Shown: piece after piece, positions 18,429 to 28,221 of the stretch
Numbering within the stretch: the stretch's first letter is position 1
Layout of the letters: every line of letters begins with the position of its first letter
Source of the DNA: an uncultured Bacteroidales bacterium
GTDB taxonomy: Bacteria; Bacteroidota; Bacteroidia; Bacteroidales; Paludibacteraceae
Reading direction: 5' to 3'
DNA: 64,000 nucleotides
Assembly: GCA_946411385.1 (NCBI GenBank)
Contig: CAMKDV010000002.1
Span: 1 to 64,000, forward strand
Notes under the pieces: generated by a model
Databases searched by the model: none
Told to the model about the DNA's origin: nothing
What the model saw: only the letters and a program-made list of their open reading frames with translations
Program-made: the position numbers and the translations under genes

Positions 18429-19133
18429 ATGAGGATATTAATTATTGGGGCTAGTTCCGGCATCGGCAGAGAGCTCGCCATTCAGTATGCGATTAAAGGA
18501 AATGAAGTTATTGCGATTGCACGTCGCAAGCCATTACTTCACGAACTTTCTCAAATTTCGCCAAACATACGAATAGCACAATGTGACATATCAAACATTG
18601 CAGAAACAGATGTTATACTTTCTGCGATTTTTAAAGAAACAGTTGATTTGGTTATTTTATGTTCCGGAATAGGCGATATTAACCTCAAACTTGATTTTAC
18701 ATTAGAGAAACAAACAATAGATGTTAATATTTTAGGATGGACATTTTGTGTTGATACAATATATACAAAGTTTGAGAAGCAGGCATATGGACATCTTGTA
18801 ATACTAAGTTCGTGTGGAGGCCTTCGAGGCGAGCCTATGGCTCCTTCATATTCTGCTTCTAAAGCATATCAAATTAATTATACAGAAGCATTATGTAAAA
18901 AAGCCTATAAAAGCAAGTTGCCGATTCACATAACTGATATTAGACCAGGATTGGTTAATACTCGAATGGCGAAAGGTAGTGGTTTGTTTTGGGTTATGCC
19001 AACTGAAAAGGTGGCAATGCAAATTATGAACGCAATATCCAAGAAAAGGAAGGTCTCTATTGTAACAAAGCGATGGAGAATTATACATCGGATATTGCGG
19101 TATATTCCGCGTTCATGGTATGTACGGTTATAA
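18429..19133 (+). CDS. Short-chain dehydrogenase/reductase
   Basis: ILIIGASSGIGRELAIQYA, SxxS..YSASKAY active-site pattern. Confidence 0.85.
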   Translation: MRILIIGASSGIGRELAIQYAIKGNEVIAIARRKPLLHELSQISPNIRIAQCDISNIAETDVILSAIFKETVDLVILCSGIGDINLKLDFTLEKQTIDVNILGWTFCVDTIYTKFEKQAYGHLVILSSCGGLRGEPMAPSYSASKAYQINYTEALCKKAYKSKLPIHITDIRPGLVNTRMAKGSGLFWVMPTEKVAMQIMNAISKKRKVSIVTKRWRIIHRILRYIPRSWYVRL

Positions 19134-19465
19134 TGAAGGTGTGAATGACTGAATCTGTGATTATCGGGCAACCATTTGGCTGTCCGCTAACTTTTCTTAA
19201 TAATCGTCATCTTTTCTGCTTACCTGCAGCAGACGAGCGACATTCGCGACGGATATGGGACGATAGAGACTTGAAATAAGCTACCTATAATAACCGAAAA
19301 TCTTAATAATCGGACACTTTGGGAGGCACATGGTATTTGTCTGATTTCGTAGGGTAAAGGACATAGAGCAACCGTTCCACATACAATGGTATGAAGAAAT
19401 TTGGTGAAAAACTTTGATAGCCGCAGAACGGTTGCTACAAAGCCTTCTCTATGGAAAAGAGCAGA

Positions 19466-19900
19466 TTATTTGTCTTTGAGCAAGATTACCACCGAGCAAT
19501 CTTCCTCACTGATGTTACAGATGATGAACTCCGTATTTGAAGACAGAAATATCGCGTCATCATTGCTGTTGGAGTGCGACTCCATAAGGATTTCGTAGTC
19601 TTTTTCCTTCGATAGTTTCTGAATATCTTTGGAGAGTAGTTGTTTCTTGTCACCTTCAGCAGTAATGATGATCATTCGATTGAAATTGGCGAACTTTTCA
19701 AGATCGGTGCCTTTTGTGTTGATGCTATCAAAAACAACTTGTCCTGCCGTTGCCAAAGACAAACCGGCACTGAACATGGCTTTGTTGATGCAAACATATT
19801 CTACGCCTTCCATCTTGGCGTACTTTTCAAATATCTTATTTTGGGCTTGTGCAGCGATGCCGCAAAGGGCGATGACTGCTACTAAAAGAATTCGTTTCAT
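19466..19900 (-). CDS. DUF4252 family secreted protein
   Basis: Signal peptide MKRILLVAVIALCGIAAQAQ; typical DUF4252 length; downstream of ECF/anti-sigma. Confidence 0.7.
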   Translation of the reverse strand: MKRILLVAVIALCGIAAQAQNKIFEKYAKMEGVEYVCINKAMFSAGLSLATAGQVVFDSINTKGTDLEKFANFNRMIIITAEGDKKQLLSKDIQKLSKEKDYEILMESHSNSNDDAIFLSSNTEFIICNISEEDCSVVILLKDK

Positions 19901-19912
19901 AATTTCTACTAT

Positions 19913-20482
19913 TTATTGGTTAATATACGGTTGAATTTTGCCTAATGTCTCATTGATGTCGTTCACTTGCTCGGTTGCAATCATCGTTGAGCGCAAGAAC
20001 GGAGCCGTTGAACGATTGATGATGTCATTGGCATACAAAATGGCATCAGCAGCTTCTTCAGGAGTGGCGCATGTGTCGTGGAATGGGTCAGTTGTGTATG
20101 TTCGTTGATGAATTAACACACCGCCGCCTATTGCGAGAAGAATAGCCACCGTTGCCGCTACACGATATAACATCTTCGGCGGTGTCTTAAAACGGTAAAT
20201 CACGCCTTTGCGTTGTTGGCTAACATGCGTAAGCGGTTGGATGTCCGACTTACCGAGATTGTTGACAAAAGCGGTAATCTCATCTGCTATGTCTTGTGGC
20301 ATCTCTTGTTCGGATGTCTGCGCAAGCAATAGGAGGAGTTGCTTGTCTTGCTGCAAATCTCCGGGAACATCCTCACGACGGAAGAAATCAGCCAGTTGCC
20401 GTTCTTCTTCCGGTGTCGTTTGTCCCTCATAGAAACGAGAGAGAAGCGATTTAATTTGTTCTATGGTCATGTTGTATGTCAT
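19913..20482 (-). CDS. Putative anti-sigma factor (single TM)
   Basis: MTIEQIKSLLSRFYEGQTTPEEERQLADFF..., TM LYRVAATVAILLAIGGGVLI; overlaps the sigma gene. Confidence 0.65.
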   Translation of the reverse strand: MTYNMTIEQIKSLLSRFYEGQTTPEEERQLADFFRREDVPGDLQQDKQLLLLLAQTSEQEMPQDIADEITAFVNNLGKSDIQPLTHVSQQRKGVIYRFKTPPKMLYRVAATVAILLAIGGGVLIHQRTYTTDPFHDTCATPEEAADAILYANDIINRSTAPFLRSTMIATEQVNDINETLGKIQPYINQ

Positions 20483-20964
20483 AGTTTTGCAGTCAGTTCT
20501 TTTAATGATTTCCTTGCTCTTGATAGCAAGGTATAAATGTTTTCGCGGCTAAAATGGGTCAGTTCTTGTATTTGTTCAATCTCTAATCCGTCAATCGTGC
20601 GTAAACGTAGCACTAATTGTTGGTCGCGAGGTAGTTTGTCAATGAGTTGGATTACTGCGTTAAGGTCACTTGCCGCGTCAATTTGATTTTCGGTGCTGTG
20701 GTCTAAGAGCGTCTCAAGGGTTTCGTCATCCGCTTGTGTACTTCGGGATTTGAAACGGTCAAGGCAGTTGTTTCGCACCATTGTTAAAACAAACGGAAGT
20801 GGTGACTTGTCCGGCTCTATGGCGTCACGCTTGTTCCATAGTTCCGCGTACACATCTTGCACGCAGTCACGCGCCTCGTCACGGTTACGGAGCAGGTTGT
20901 ATGCCAGTGCATACATCTTTCCGCTGAACGGCAAATATATTTGCGTGAACCTTTCTTGCGTCAT
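20479..20964 (-). CDS. ECF sigma-70 RNA polymerase sigma factor
   Basis: FTQIYLPFSGKMYALAYNLLRNRDEARDCVQDVYAELW; LPRDQQLVLRLRTIDGLEIEQIQELTHFSRENIYTLLSRARKSL. Confidence 0.9.
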   Translation of the reverse strand: MTQERFTQIYLPFSGKMYALAYNLLRNRDEARDCVQDVYAELWNKRDAIEPDKSPLPFVLTMVRNNCLDRFKSRSTQADDETLETLLDHSTENQIDAASDLNAVIQLIDKLPRDQQLVLRLRTIDGLEIEQIQELTHFSRENIYTLLSRARKSLKELTAKL

Positions 20965-21028
20965 TAGTTTTCTATCACACTATTTTTCTCTTCATATCTC
21001 GTACCATTGCGATCTCTTTTGCATGGCT

Positions 21029-21067
21029 CTCTATATGTAATACGATTGAAACGCCAAAATCTTACAA
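21029..21067 (-). promoter_or_regulatory. ECF-type promoter TTGTAAG-N15-TCGTATTACATATAGAG (sigma operon)
   Basis: Identical core and spacing to 16975-17013. Confidence 0.8.
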
Positions 21068-21460
21068 TAAAGATGCATTTTTCCCAAAAAAAGTACAAAA
21101 ATACAACAACTATTCGAGATCTGTGTCAAGAGACTCTTTCTATACTGCTCATAGAGAAGGCGACAATCGAAGAAAACCTCAACCTAGCAGCCGAAAAATT
21201 ATCGAACATATCACACACACTACTGTGCCTACTGCTAATGTTCTGTAATATAGGCGATTACTGGCAGCGTGGCGATTACGTTTTTCGGCAAAAATTGCAG
21301 AAAATTATGTTTCCAGAAGGCGTAAGTTTTGATAAGAATACAGGCGATTATCGAACATCTTCCACGAATCCTGTCGGCGAGTTAATCGCGTGTATTGTAG
21401 CGACTTACGCCGATAGGCAAACAAAAAGTGACTGCGATTTTACTCATCAGTCACTTGATG

Positions 21461-21533
21461 TCGAGAAGAGGCGACTCGAACGCCCGACCCCCACGTCCCG
21501 AACGTGGTGCGCTACCAACTGCGCTACTTCTCG
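21461..21533 (-). tRNA. tRNA-Pro (anticodon CGG)
   Basis: Acceptor CGAGAAG/CTTCTCG, anticodon stem CCACG-TTCGGGA-CGTGG, T-loop GTTCGAGTC; CCA not encoded. Confidence 0.9.
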
Positions 21534-21696
21534 AAATTTTCGGAATCCGAAAATTTCTCGGAATCGCTTGGCAGTACGTTTATTTCTGGGTCGTAAAGCA
21601 GGGAACCCCTCCCTCCTTTACTTCCGAAATAAATCTTCTGCCTTCACGAATTCTCGATTTTCTTCGGAATCCCTTGCTTTTTTCGCAAAGCGGATG

Positions 21697-21728
21697 CAAA
21701 GGTAGCACTTTTTCTGCAAATATGCAAA
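21697..21728 (-). promoter_or_regulatory. Promoter for tRNA-Pro
   Basis: Minus TACCTTTG (21704-21697), TTTG at 21728-21725, spacing 24. Confidence 0.7.
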
Positions 21729-21857
21729 TAAATGAGCATCAGAGAGTGAAAAATAAAGCAAAAATATGCTTTTTTGTATACTGGAATAGCCATTTTCACT
21801 ATTGAAGACTCAAATTTTGCGAAAAAACAAGCATTTTTGAAAAAAAATCGTCATCCG

Positions 21858-21889
21858 TTTGCAAATATCAGATTTTTTTATTATCTTTG
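21858..21889 (+). promoter_or_regulatory. Promoter for MMPL transporter gene
   Basis: TTTG 21858-21861 and TATCTTTG 21882-21889, spacing 24. Confidence 0.75.
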
Positions 21890-21915
21890 CATCTGCAATT
21901 TGTGCGGTATTACTT

Positions 21916-24900
21916 TTGAGAAGACTATATCACTACATATTCTTTGCAGTAACGCTGGCATTGTCGGTGGTATGCGGCATAATGATGTTCCACGTGAACG
22001 TGAATGCCGACCTGACGAAGTACCTGCCTGACGACTCGCAGATGAAACGCGGCATAGAGATCATCTATGACGAGTTCGGTTCGTCGCAGATGTCGGGCGC
22101 GGACGTACACGTGATGTTTGAGGGTGTACGCGCGAAAGAGGTGCCAGGCATCCGGTCGCTGATGGAATCCTATCCCGACGTGCGCAGCGTAAGTTATCGC
22201 TATAGCACCGACAGCACCCACACCGTATTCGACCTGGACGTGCCCAAAGCCGTAGACCAGAAAGCGCTGGGCAAGCAGATTAGCAACCGCTTTGGTGGCA
22301 ACTGCGTGGTAGAGACCAGTCAGGACGGCGCCACACCGCCGCTATCGGTGATGATCTTCGCTGCTATACTGATTATGGTGGTGCTGTTTGTGATGGCACA
22401 GTCGTGGTTTGAGCCGGTAGTGATACTACTAACCGCAGGTCTGGCCATCGTGCTGAACATGGGCACGAACGCCTTGCTGCCCTCCGTATCGATCACGACG
22501 AACTTCATCGGTTCCATCCTACAGGCAGTACTATCGCTTGACTACTGCATTGTGCTGCTCAACCGCTATCGTCAGGAGCAAGACGACCGTACCGATCGCC
22601 AGACAGCCGGCATAGCGGCTAACAAAGCCATCAAGAAAGCGGCTCCGTCGATCCTCTCGTCCGCCTTGACGACCGTGGTAGGACTGCTGATGTTGTGCTT
22701 CATGCGCCTGAAGATCGGTGCAGATATGGGCATCGTACTCGCCAAAGGTGTGGTATGTTCGCTCATCTGTACCTTCACCGCCATGCCGGCACTGATGCTT
22801 CTGTTCAGGCGGACAATCAACCACACCGCCAAGAAAGCCTACGTGCCTCCCACCGACGGCTTGGCACGCTTCGTGGCACGCCACAAACTGCCGATGGCTA
22901 TAGCCGCCATCCTACTGTTCGGCGCATCATGGTACTTCAGCCGGCAGACGACGATCTTCTTCTCTGCCGGACAAGAGTCGCAGATAGAGAAAGTGTTCCC
23001 GTCGCCCAACCCCTTCGTGCTGGTATATGATACACAGGACGAAGATTCCGTCTATGCCCTGGCTGACTCGCTGGAGGCGCAAGCCGGCATACAGACCGTC
23101 ATATCCTATCCCACCCTGATGCGCCGTCCGCTCACACCGGCTGAGATGTCCGAACATATACGCTCGCTGCTGACTGATTTCAAAGATTTTCTGCCGGAAG
23201 GCACGACAGTACCGCCCGAGGCACTGGATATGCTCAGTGCCGAGCCTGTGGCTATGCTCTACTACATGCACTACCGCAGCGATGAGAGCCCCAAGGAGCT
23301 CAGTTTCCCAGACCTGGCACGATTCCTGCATACCCACGTAGCGCAGAACCCGATGTTTGCCTCGTATCTGGACAAAGATATGCGCAAACAGATCGCCGAC
23401 CTCCAATCGATGCTGGACGTGACGCCCCCTGCTCCTGCAGAGGAAGAAGTACCGGTAGCCGAGACACCTGCCACCGAACCGGTAGCAGAGCCCGTAGCCG
23501 ACACTACCGCCCCCGAGCATCCCGACACCTCGAACGCCACTCTCATAGCCGACAGCGCAGAGGAAAGCAGCGTGCAGGACACCACCGCCGAGGTAGACCT
23601 TGCCGCTGACAGCACCACCGAAACCATCGCAGAAGAGCCCAAACCACAGGAGCCGGACAAGATAGCCCTGATCCCGTTCGTGGAAAAACTGAACGCCCTA
23701 CAGACTACCGCTACCACCGTAGAGATGCACAAGCTGACCGATACATTGGCCATCCGTCTGCCGATGTCCGTCAACGAGATGTCCGTATTCATAGGTTCCA
23801 CACCTATCCAGACCAGCCTCGTCTTCGGCTACGCGCCTAACAAGAAAAAGATGTCGCCGCTGGAATACGTACACCTGCTTGTGGACGACCTGTTCAAGCG
23901 TCCGGGATTGGCGGGCATGATCAACGCCGAACAGCGCACACAGCTCACGCAACGCACCGAGCTGATGGATATGGCTAACCGCAACGCATCGCTCAGTCCT
24001 GCTGAACTGAACGGCGTGCTACATGCTTTCGGCGTGACGAACTTCACCGATGACATGCTGATGGCTATCGCCCATCCGAAGACCGACGAGCACGAAGAAG
24101 AGATCGACCATGAGATGGAGCCGTTCATAGAGCCTGTAGTAGCCGTACTGCCGCCATGGGAGCGGAAAGATACCATCGTGCCGGAAGTGCTGCCGCAGGT
24201 AGAGGAAAAGCCGCAGCCGGCCGTGCATCATCCATCGCGCGAAGATATGCAGGCGGAACTGTTCATGGAACTGGTGTTCGGCGGACATACCTACACGCCG
24301 GAGAAGATGGCAGCCAAGCTGGCACGGCTGATGAAGCTGTCACAAGTGAAGTCAAATCCCGTGACGCCGGCACAGATGTCGCTGCTATACGACTATTACG
24401 GCTTCGTCCACAGCCCGGGCTGCGACACACTGCACATGGGATTTGAGCAGCTTGTATGTTACCTGTGCGATACGCTCATCAACGATGCGCGCCTGGCTCA
24501 GATGCTGCCCGACAGCATTCGCGACCAAGCCTCTACAGTCAAGACGCAATTAAACGACGGTCTGGGTCAGCTTCGCAAACCCGACCACTCGCTGCTGGTA
24601 GCATTGTCGACGCTGCCGAAAGAGTCACCGGAGACCTACGATTTTGTAGACAAACTGACAACCATGGCTGACGCCTGCATGCCTCATGAGCATTACTACA
24701 TAGGCGAATCGGTGATGTACGCCGAGATGCGCGCAGGCTTCGACCACGAGATGAATGTCGTAACCATCCTCACCATCCTGGCTATCTTCCTGATCGTGGC
24801 TATCACCTTCAAGTCGGTAATCGTACCGACGATACTTGTCATCACGGTGATGACCGCCGTGTTCGTCAATGTGGTGGCGTCGGGCGTTGTGACCGGACAA

Positions 24901-25263
24901 ATGCTCTATCTGGCTTATCTGGTGGTACAAGCCATCCTGATGGGTGCGACCATCGACTATGGCATCCTGTTTGCCAACTACTACCGCGAGAACCGCAAGA
25001 AGATGCTACAGGTGGATGCCGTATGTGTAGCCTATCGCAACTCACTGCGCACCATCCTGACCTCCGGACTGATCATGGTGGTAGGTCCGGGAGCCATGGC
25101 GCTGTTTGTGGATGACGTGATGATCAAGAACATCGTAGGTTGCATCGCCGTAGGTGCTTTCGTAGCCATCGTGCTCACGCTGACTGTACTACCCGCCGTG
25201 CTTGTCGCATTGGACAGGATGGTGGTGTACGGCAAAAAGAACCGCTACACCGGAGAGGAGTAG
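21916..25263 (+). CDS. MMPL/RND-superfamily transporter
   Basis: Two transmembrane bundles with repeated RND-like helices; start placed at TTG 21916 because the ORF track start (TTG 21859) is inside the promoter. Confidence 0.8.
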   Translation: MRRLYHYIFFAVTLALSVVCGIMMFHVNVNADLTKYLPDDSQMKRGIEIIYDEFGSSQMSGADVHVMFEGVRAKEVPGIRSLMESYPDVRSVSYRYSTDSTHTVFDLDVPKAVDQKALGKQISNRFGGNCVVETSQDGATPPLSVMIFAAILIMVVLFVMAQSWFEPVVILLTAGLAIVLNMGTNALLPSVSITTNFIGSILQAVLSLDYCIVLLNRYRQEQDDRTDRQTAGIAANKAIKKAAPSILSSALTTVVGLLMLCFMRLKIGADMGIVLAKGVVCSLICTFTAMPALMLLFRRTINHTAKKAYVPPTDGLARFVARHKLPMAIAAILLFGASWYFSRQTTIFFSAGQESQIEKVFPSPNPFVLVYDTQDEDSVYALADSLEAQAGIQTVISYPTLMRRPLTPAEMSEHIRSLLTDFKDFLPEGTTVPPEALDMLSAEPVAMLYYMHYRSDESPKELSFPDLARFLHTHVAQNPMFASYLDKDMRKQIADLQSMLDVTPPAPAEEEVPVAETPATEPVAEPVADTTAPEHPDTSNATLIADSAEESSVQDTTAEVDLAADSTTETIAEEPKPQEPDKIALIPFVEKLNALQTTATTVEMHKLTDTLAIRLPMSVNEMSVFIGSTPIQTSLVFGYAPNKKKMSPLEYVHLLVDDLFKRPGLAGMINAEQRTQLTQRTELMDMANRNASLSPAELNGVLHAFGVTNFTDDMLMAIAHPKTDEHEEEIDHEMEPFIEPVVAVLPPWERKDTIVPEVLPQVEEKPQPAVHHPSREDMQAELFMELVFGGHTYTPEKMAAKLARLMKLSQVKSNPVTPAQMSLLYDYYGFVHSPGCDTLHMGFEQLVCYLCDTLINDARLAQMLPDSIRDQASTVKTQLNDGLGQLRKPDHSLLVALSTLPKESPETYDFVDKLTTMADACMPHEHYYIGESVMYAEMRAGFDHEMNVVTILTILAIFLIVAITFKSVIVPTILVITVMTAVFVNVVASGVVTGQMLYLAYLVVQAILMGATIDYGILFANYYRENRKKMLQVDAVCVAYRNSLRTILTSGLIMVVGPGAMALFVDDVMIKNIVGCIAVGAFVAIVLTLTVLPAVLVALDRMVVYGKKNRYTGEE

Positions 25264-25310
25264 CGGTTAAAGATGTGGCTGCCGCCACAATATTGTTTCT
25301 TCGAAAAAAC

Positions 25311-26027
25311 TTACTTATCCATGCCGTTGATGACGGCTTGACGGAGCTGCTCGATAGCTGCCGGTACATCTTCGTCGGCAAGCGTAGATATGTCGATAGG
25401 CTCGCCTATATGCATGTGAACGGGATGGTAGTTGGCATGGAACTCATGTTTGTTCATCACCTCGTAGCAGCCCGAGAGCGAGATCGGAACGATAGGCAGC
25501 TTGAGGTCAAGCGCTATCTGGAGCGCACCGCGCTTGAACTTGCCTACCTCACCGTTCTCCGAGCGTGTACCTTCCGGGAAGATCACCGTACAAACGCCGT
25601 CGTGCAATACGCTCTCCGCTTCACGCAACGCCTGCAAAGCTGCAGCCGAGTTGCCGCGCTTGACGAAGATATGTCCCGCTGCCTTGCACGCCGAACCTAC
25701 AAACGGCATACGCCTCAGCTCCGCTTTCATCAGCCATTTGAAGATGACAGGCAACCAGCCGTAGATAAGGAACACATCCGCCATCGACTGGTGGTTAGCC
25801 ACAAACACGTACGACGTGTGGCTGTCGATATGCTCCGTGCCGGTCACTTTCACCGGCAAGAACAGCAGATAGTAGAACGAGCGAGACCAAAACGCCTGAA
25901 TGGCGTGCAGCCACCAACTGTTGCGCCAGTGTTGGAAGATAAGCGTCGTTACGGCTGTCAGGATAGTCAGCAGCGTGTAAAGCGGCAAAGCAATCAGGTA
26001 TTGCCAGATATAATAGAATATTTTCAT
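25311..26027 (-). CDS. plsC: 1-acyl-sn-glycerol-3-phosphate acyltransferase
   Basis: VANHQSMADVFLI (HX4D-like) and FPEGTRSENGEVGKFKRGA. Confidence 0.9.
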   Translation of the reverse strand: MKIFYYIWQYLIALPLYTLLTILTAVTTLIFQHWRNSWWLHAIQAFWSRSFYYLLFLPVKVTGTEHIDSHTSYVFVANHQSMADVFLIYGWLPVIFKWLMKAELRRMPFVGSACKAAGHIFVKRGNSAAALQALREAESVLHDGVCTVIFPEGTRSENGEVGKFKRGALQIALDLKLPIVPISLSGCYEVMNKHEFHANYHPVHMHIGEPIDISTLADEDVPAAIEQLRQAVINGMDK

Positions 26028-26043
26028 GTGTGGTATGGATTAT

Positions 26044-26144
26044 ATCAGCCAAGCATGGCTGATGGCTCTTACATGGTATATTTCTTAGCCCTAAAGGGCA
26101 CGATTTATACCATTTAGGGCAAAGCAGTTGCCCTAAATGGTATA
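26044..26144. repeat. Cluster of three perfect hairpins
   Basis: ATCAGCCA-AGCA-TGGCTGAT (26044-26063), GCCCT-AA-AGGGC (26088-26099), TATACCATTTAGGGCA-N7-TGCCCTAAATGGTATA (26106-26144, 16-bp arms). Confidence 0.85.
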
Positions 26145-27134
26145 CTTCATCATGAATCCGCGGTAAAGGGCACAAATACGGCGGATCTCATCCCAGTTCT
26201 CTTCGGACAGTTTGGTTCCGATAACCTCCACCACGCGTCCGGCGGCAATAGTGCCAATCTCGCCACACTTGCGGATGTCGAAACCGTCAGCCAATGCGTG
26301 AAGGAAACCACCTGCATACAGGTCACCCGCACCGGTAGAATCGGTACACGATGTGGTGATGGCGCCTATATGATGGCGCTGCTCACCCTGCTGCACGTAC
26401 GACCCGCGCTTACCTACTTTCACGACGGCTATATCCACCTCGTTGGCAATCTTTGCCACCGATTCCTCGGGATTGAGGTGGGTGTAGGCAAAACTCTCGT
26501 CCTCGTTGGCAAACACGATATCCACATACTGACGGATCAGTTCCTTAAGGAAACAATGGTTCTCGTTGACCACGTTGTACGAAGCCAGATCCAGACTGAC
26601 CATACATCCCGCCTCTTTCGCCAGACGAATAGCTTTCTCTATCAGTTCGTGGTTCTGCACCATGTAGCCCTCGATATGGAAGATGTCGAAGCCGATGAAC
26701 GCCTCCTTGTTGATATCATCGGCATTCATCTGCGATGAAGCGCCCAGATAGGTGGCAAATGTGCGCTCGCCATCGGGCGTGATCAGCACGATGGAGCAGC
26801 CTGACAAAAGCTGCGTATCGGTCAGCAGCAACGGTTTGACGCCGCTCTTCACCAGGTCGTCGCGGTAGAACTCGCCCACCTCATCCGCACCGATCTTACC
26901 GATGAAAGCCGCCTTGCCGCCCAACGCTGCGATGGTAGCAATCGTATTGGCAGCCGAACCACCTGCCACCATGTGCTTGCGCACAGATGCAAAACGCGAC
27001 TGGATAACGCTGGCTTGTTCCATCGTGATAAGGTTCATGCTACCTTTGGGCAAACCCAGCTCACGCAAATCGTCCTCAGACACCTGCATCAGGATATCCG
27101 TAAGTGCATTTCCTAAACCAATAATCCGTTTCAT
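26133..27134 (-). CDS. PfkB-family carbohydrate/adenosine kinase
   Basis: GNALTDILMQV..GGSAANTIATIAALGG..TDSTGAGDLYAGGF. Confidence 0.85.
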   Translation of the reverse strand: MKRIIGLGNALTDILMQVSEDDLRELGLPKGSMNLITMEQASVIQSRFASVRKHMVAGGSAANTIATIAALGGKAAFIGKIGADEVGEFYRDDLVKSGVKPLLLTDTQLLSGCSIVLITPDGERTFATYLGASSQMNADDINKEAFIGFDIFHIEGYMVQNHELIEKAIRLAKEAGCMVSLDLASYNVVNENHCFLKELIRQYVDIVFANEDESFAYTHLNPEESVAKIANEVDIAVVKVGKRGSYVQQGEQRHHIGAITTSCTDSTGAGDLYAGGFLHALADGFDIRKCGEIGTIAAGRVVEVIGTKLSEENWDEIRRICALYRGFMMKYTI

Positions 27135-27186
27135 ATATTAAAATATGTTATTTTTTTTACATTTTCTTCACTTTTTAGCCAAAATA

Positions 27187-27218
27187 TTTGCAAATATCAA
27201 AAAAATGTTGTACCTTTG
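27187..27218 (+). promoter_or_regulatory. Promoter for tRNA-Asn
   Basis: TTTG 27187, TACCTTTG 27211-27218, spacing 24. Confidence 0.75.
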
Positions 27219-27240
27219 CATCCGCTTTTTTGGCGTAATT

Positions 27241-27314
27241 GCTTCCTTAGCTCAGTCGGTTAGAGCATCTGACTGTTAATCAGGGGGTCCTAGGTTCAAG
27301 TCCTAGAGGGAGCG
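27241..27314 (+). tRNA. tRNA-Asn (anticodon GTT)
   Basis: Acceptor GCTTCCT/AGGGAGC, loop CTGTTAA, T-arm CTAGGTTCAAGTCCTAG; CCA not encoded. Confidence 0.92.
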
Positions 27315-28221
27315 CAGAGCAGGTCACATGACCTGCTTTTTGTTTGATTGTCAGTCGTGTACGTGTACCGAAGATGAGCGGAGCATTCTCATCGATATGT
27401 CCTGCCGGAAAATCGAACAGCACCGGATACTCTTTATCCTCCACAATGCGCGCAATACTTTCATAAAGCGTCTGCCCCATCTCCACATCATCCTCGCAAT
27501 CGGCAAAGCGCCCTACTATCAATCCGTTGATATTATCAAACACGCCACATAGCCTCAACTGGTGAAGCATCCTGTCCAATTTGTACTGCGGTTCGCCCAC
27601 ATCTTCCAGGAAAAGGATTGTCCTGCCCCTGCGCCTTGAGCGCTGCGCAATGGTCCGGCAGAGGTCGTAGGGCGTACCAATCAATCCGCACAGCACCGCC
27701 ATGTTGCCTCCCAGCAGCAATCCTTCCGCCTCGCCGTCGCGGTTCATCTGATCCACACCCAGCGTGTACGACAGCCGCTTGCCCTCCATCGCGCTGCGCA
27801 TAATCTCCAGGATAGCACTATCCTCGTCCAAGCGCGCTATGGGCTTGCACATGATGCCGTGCACCGACGGCGCTCCGTACATCGCCAGCAACAGATGCAG
27901 CTCTGTGATATCGGAAAAGCCCCATACCGGTGCACCATTGTAGCCTTTGGCGCGAACGCCTTGGTCAATACGATCGATAATCTGCTGCAAGCCATAACCT
28001 CCGCGCGTGCAGAGCACAAGACCCACATGCGGATCGGTCAGCGCATCCACGGCATCGGCAGTGCGCTCGTCGGGCGTACCCGCAAAGCGTCCCCATTTGC
28101 CTAAGGCGTGCGGAGCTATCTCCACCGCATAGCCGTACGCGCGCAAACGCTCGGCTGCCGCCAGCGTGAACTGCGCATCCAAGGCTCCCGCGGGAGATAT
28201 TATCCTGATTGATTTATTCAT
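27280..28221 (-). CDS. LD-carboxypeptidase (peptidase S66)
   Basis: IRIISPAGALD..LVLCTRGGYGLQQII..PVWGFSDITELHLLL; ATG at 28221 preferred; 3' end runs antisense through tRNA-Asn. Confidence 0.85.
   Translation of the reverse strand: MNKSIRIISPAGALDAQFTLAAAERLRAYGYAVEIAPHALGKWGRFAGTPDERTADAVDALTDPHVGLVLCTRGGYGLQQIIDRIDQGVRAKGYNGAPVWGFSDITELHLLLAMYGAPSVHGIMCKPIARLDEDSAILEIMRSAMEGKRLSYTLGVDQMNRDGEAEGLLLGGNMAVLCGLIGTPYDLCRTIAQRSRRRGRTILFLEDVGEPQYKLDRMLHQLRLCGVFDNINGLIVGRFADCEDDVEMGQTLYESIARIVEDKEYPVLFDFPAGHIDENAPLIFGTRTRLTIKQKAGHVTCSALPLGLEPRTP
27318..27341 (+). terminator. Rho-independent terminator after tRNA-Asn
   Basis: AGCAGGTCACATGACCTGCT followed by TTTT. Confidence 0.75.
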
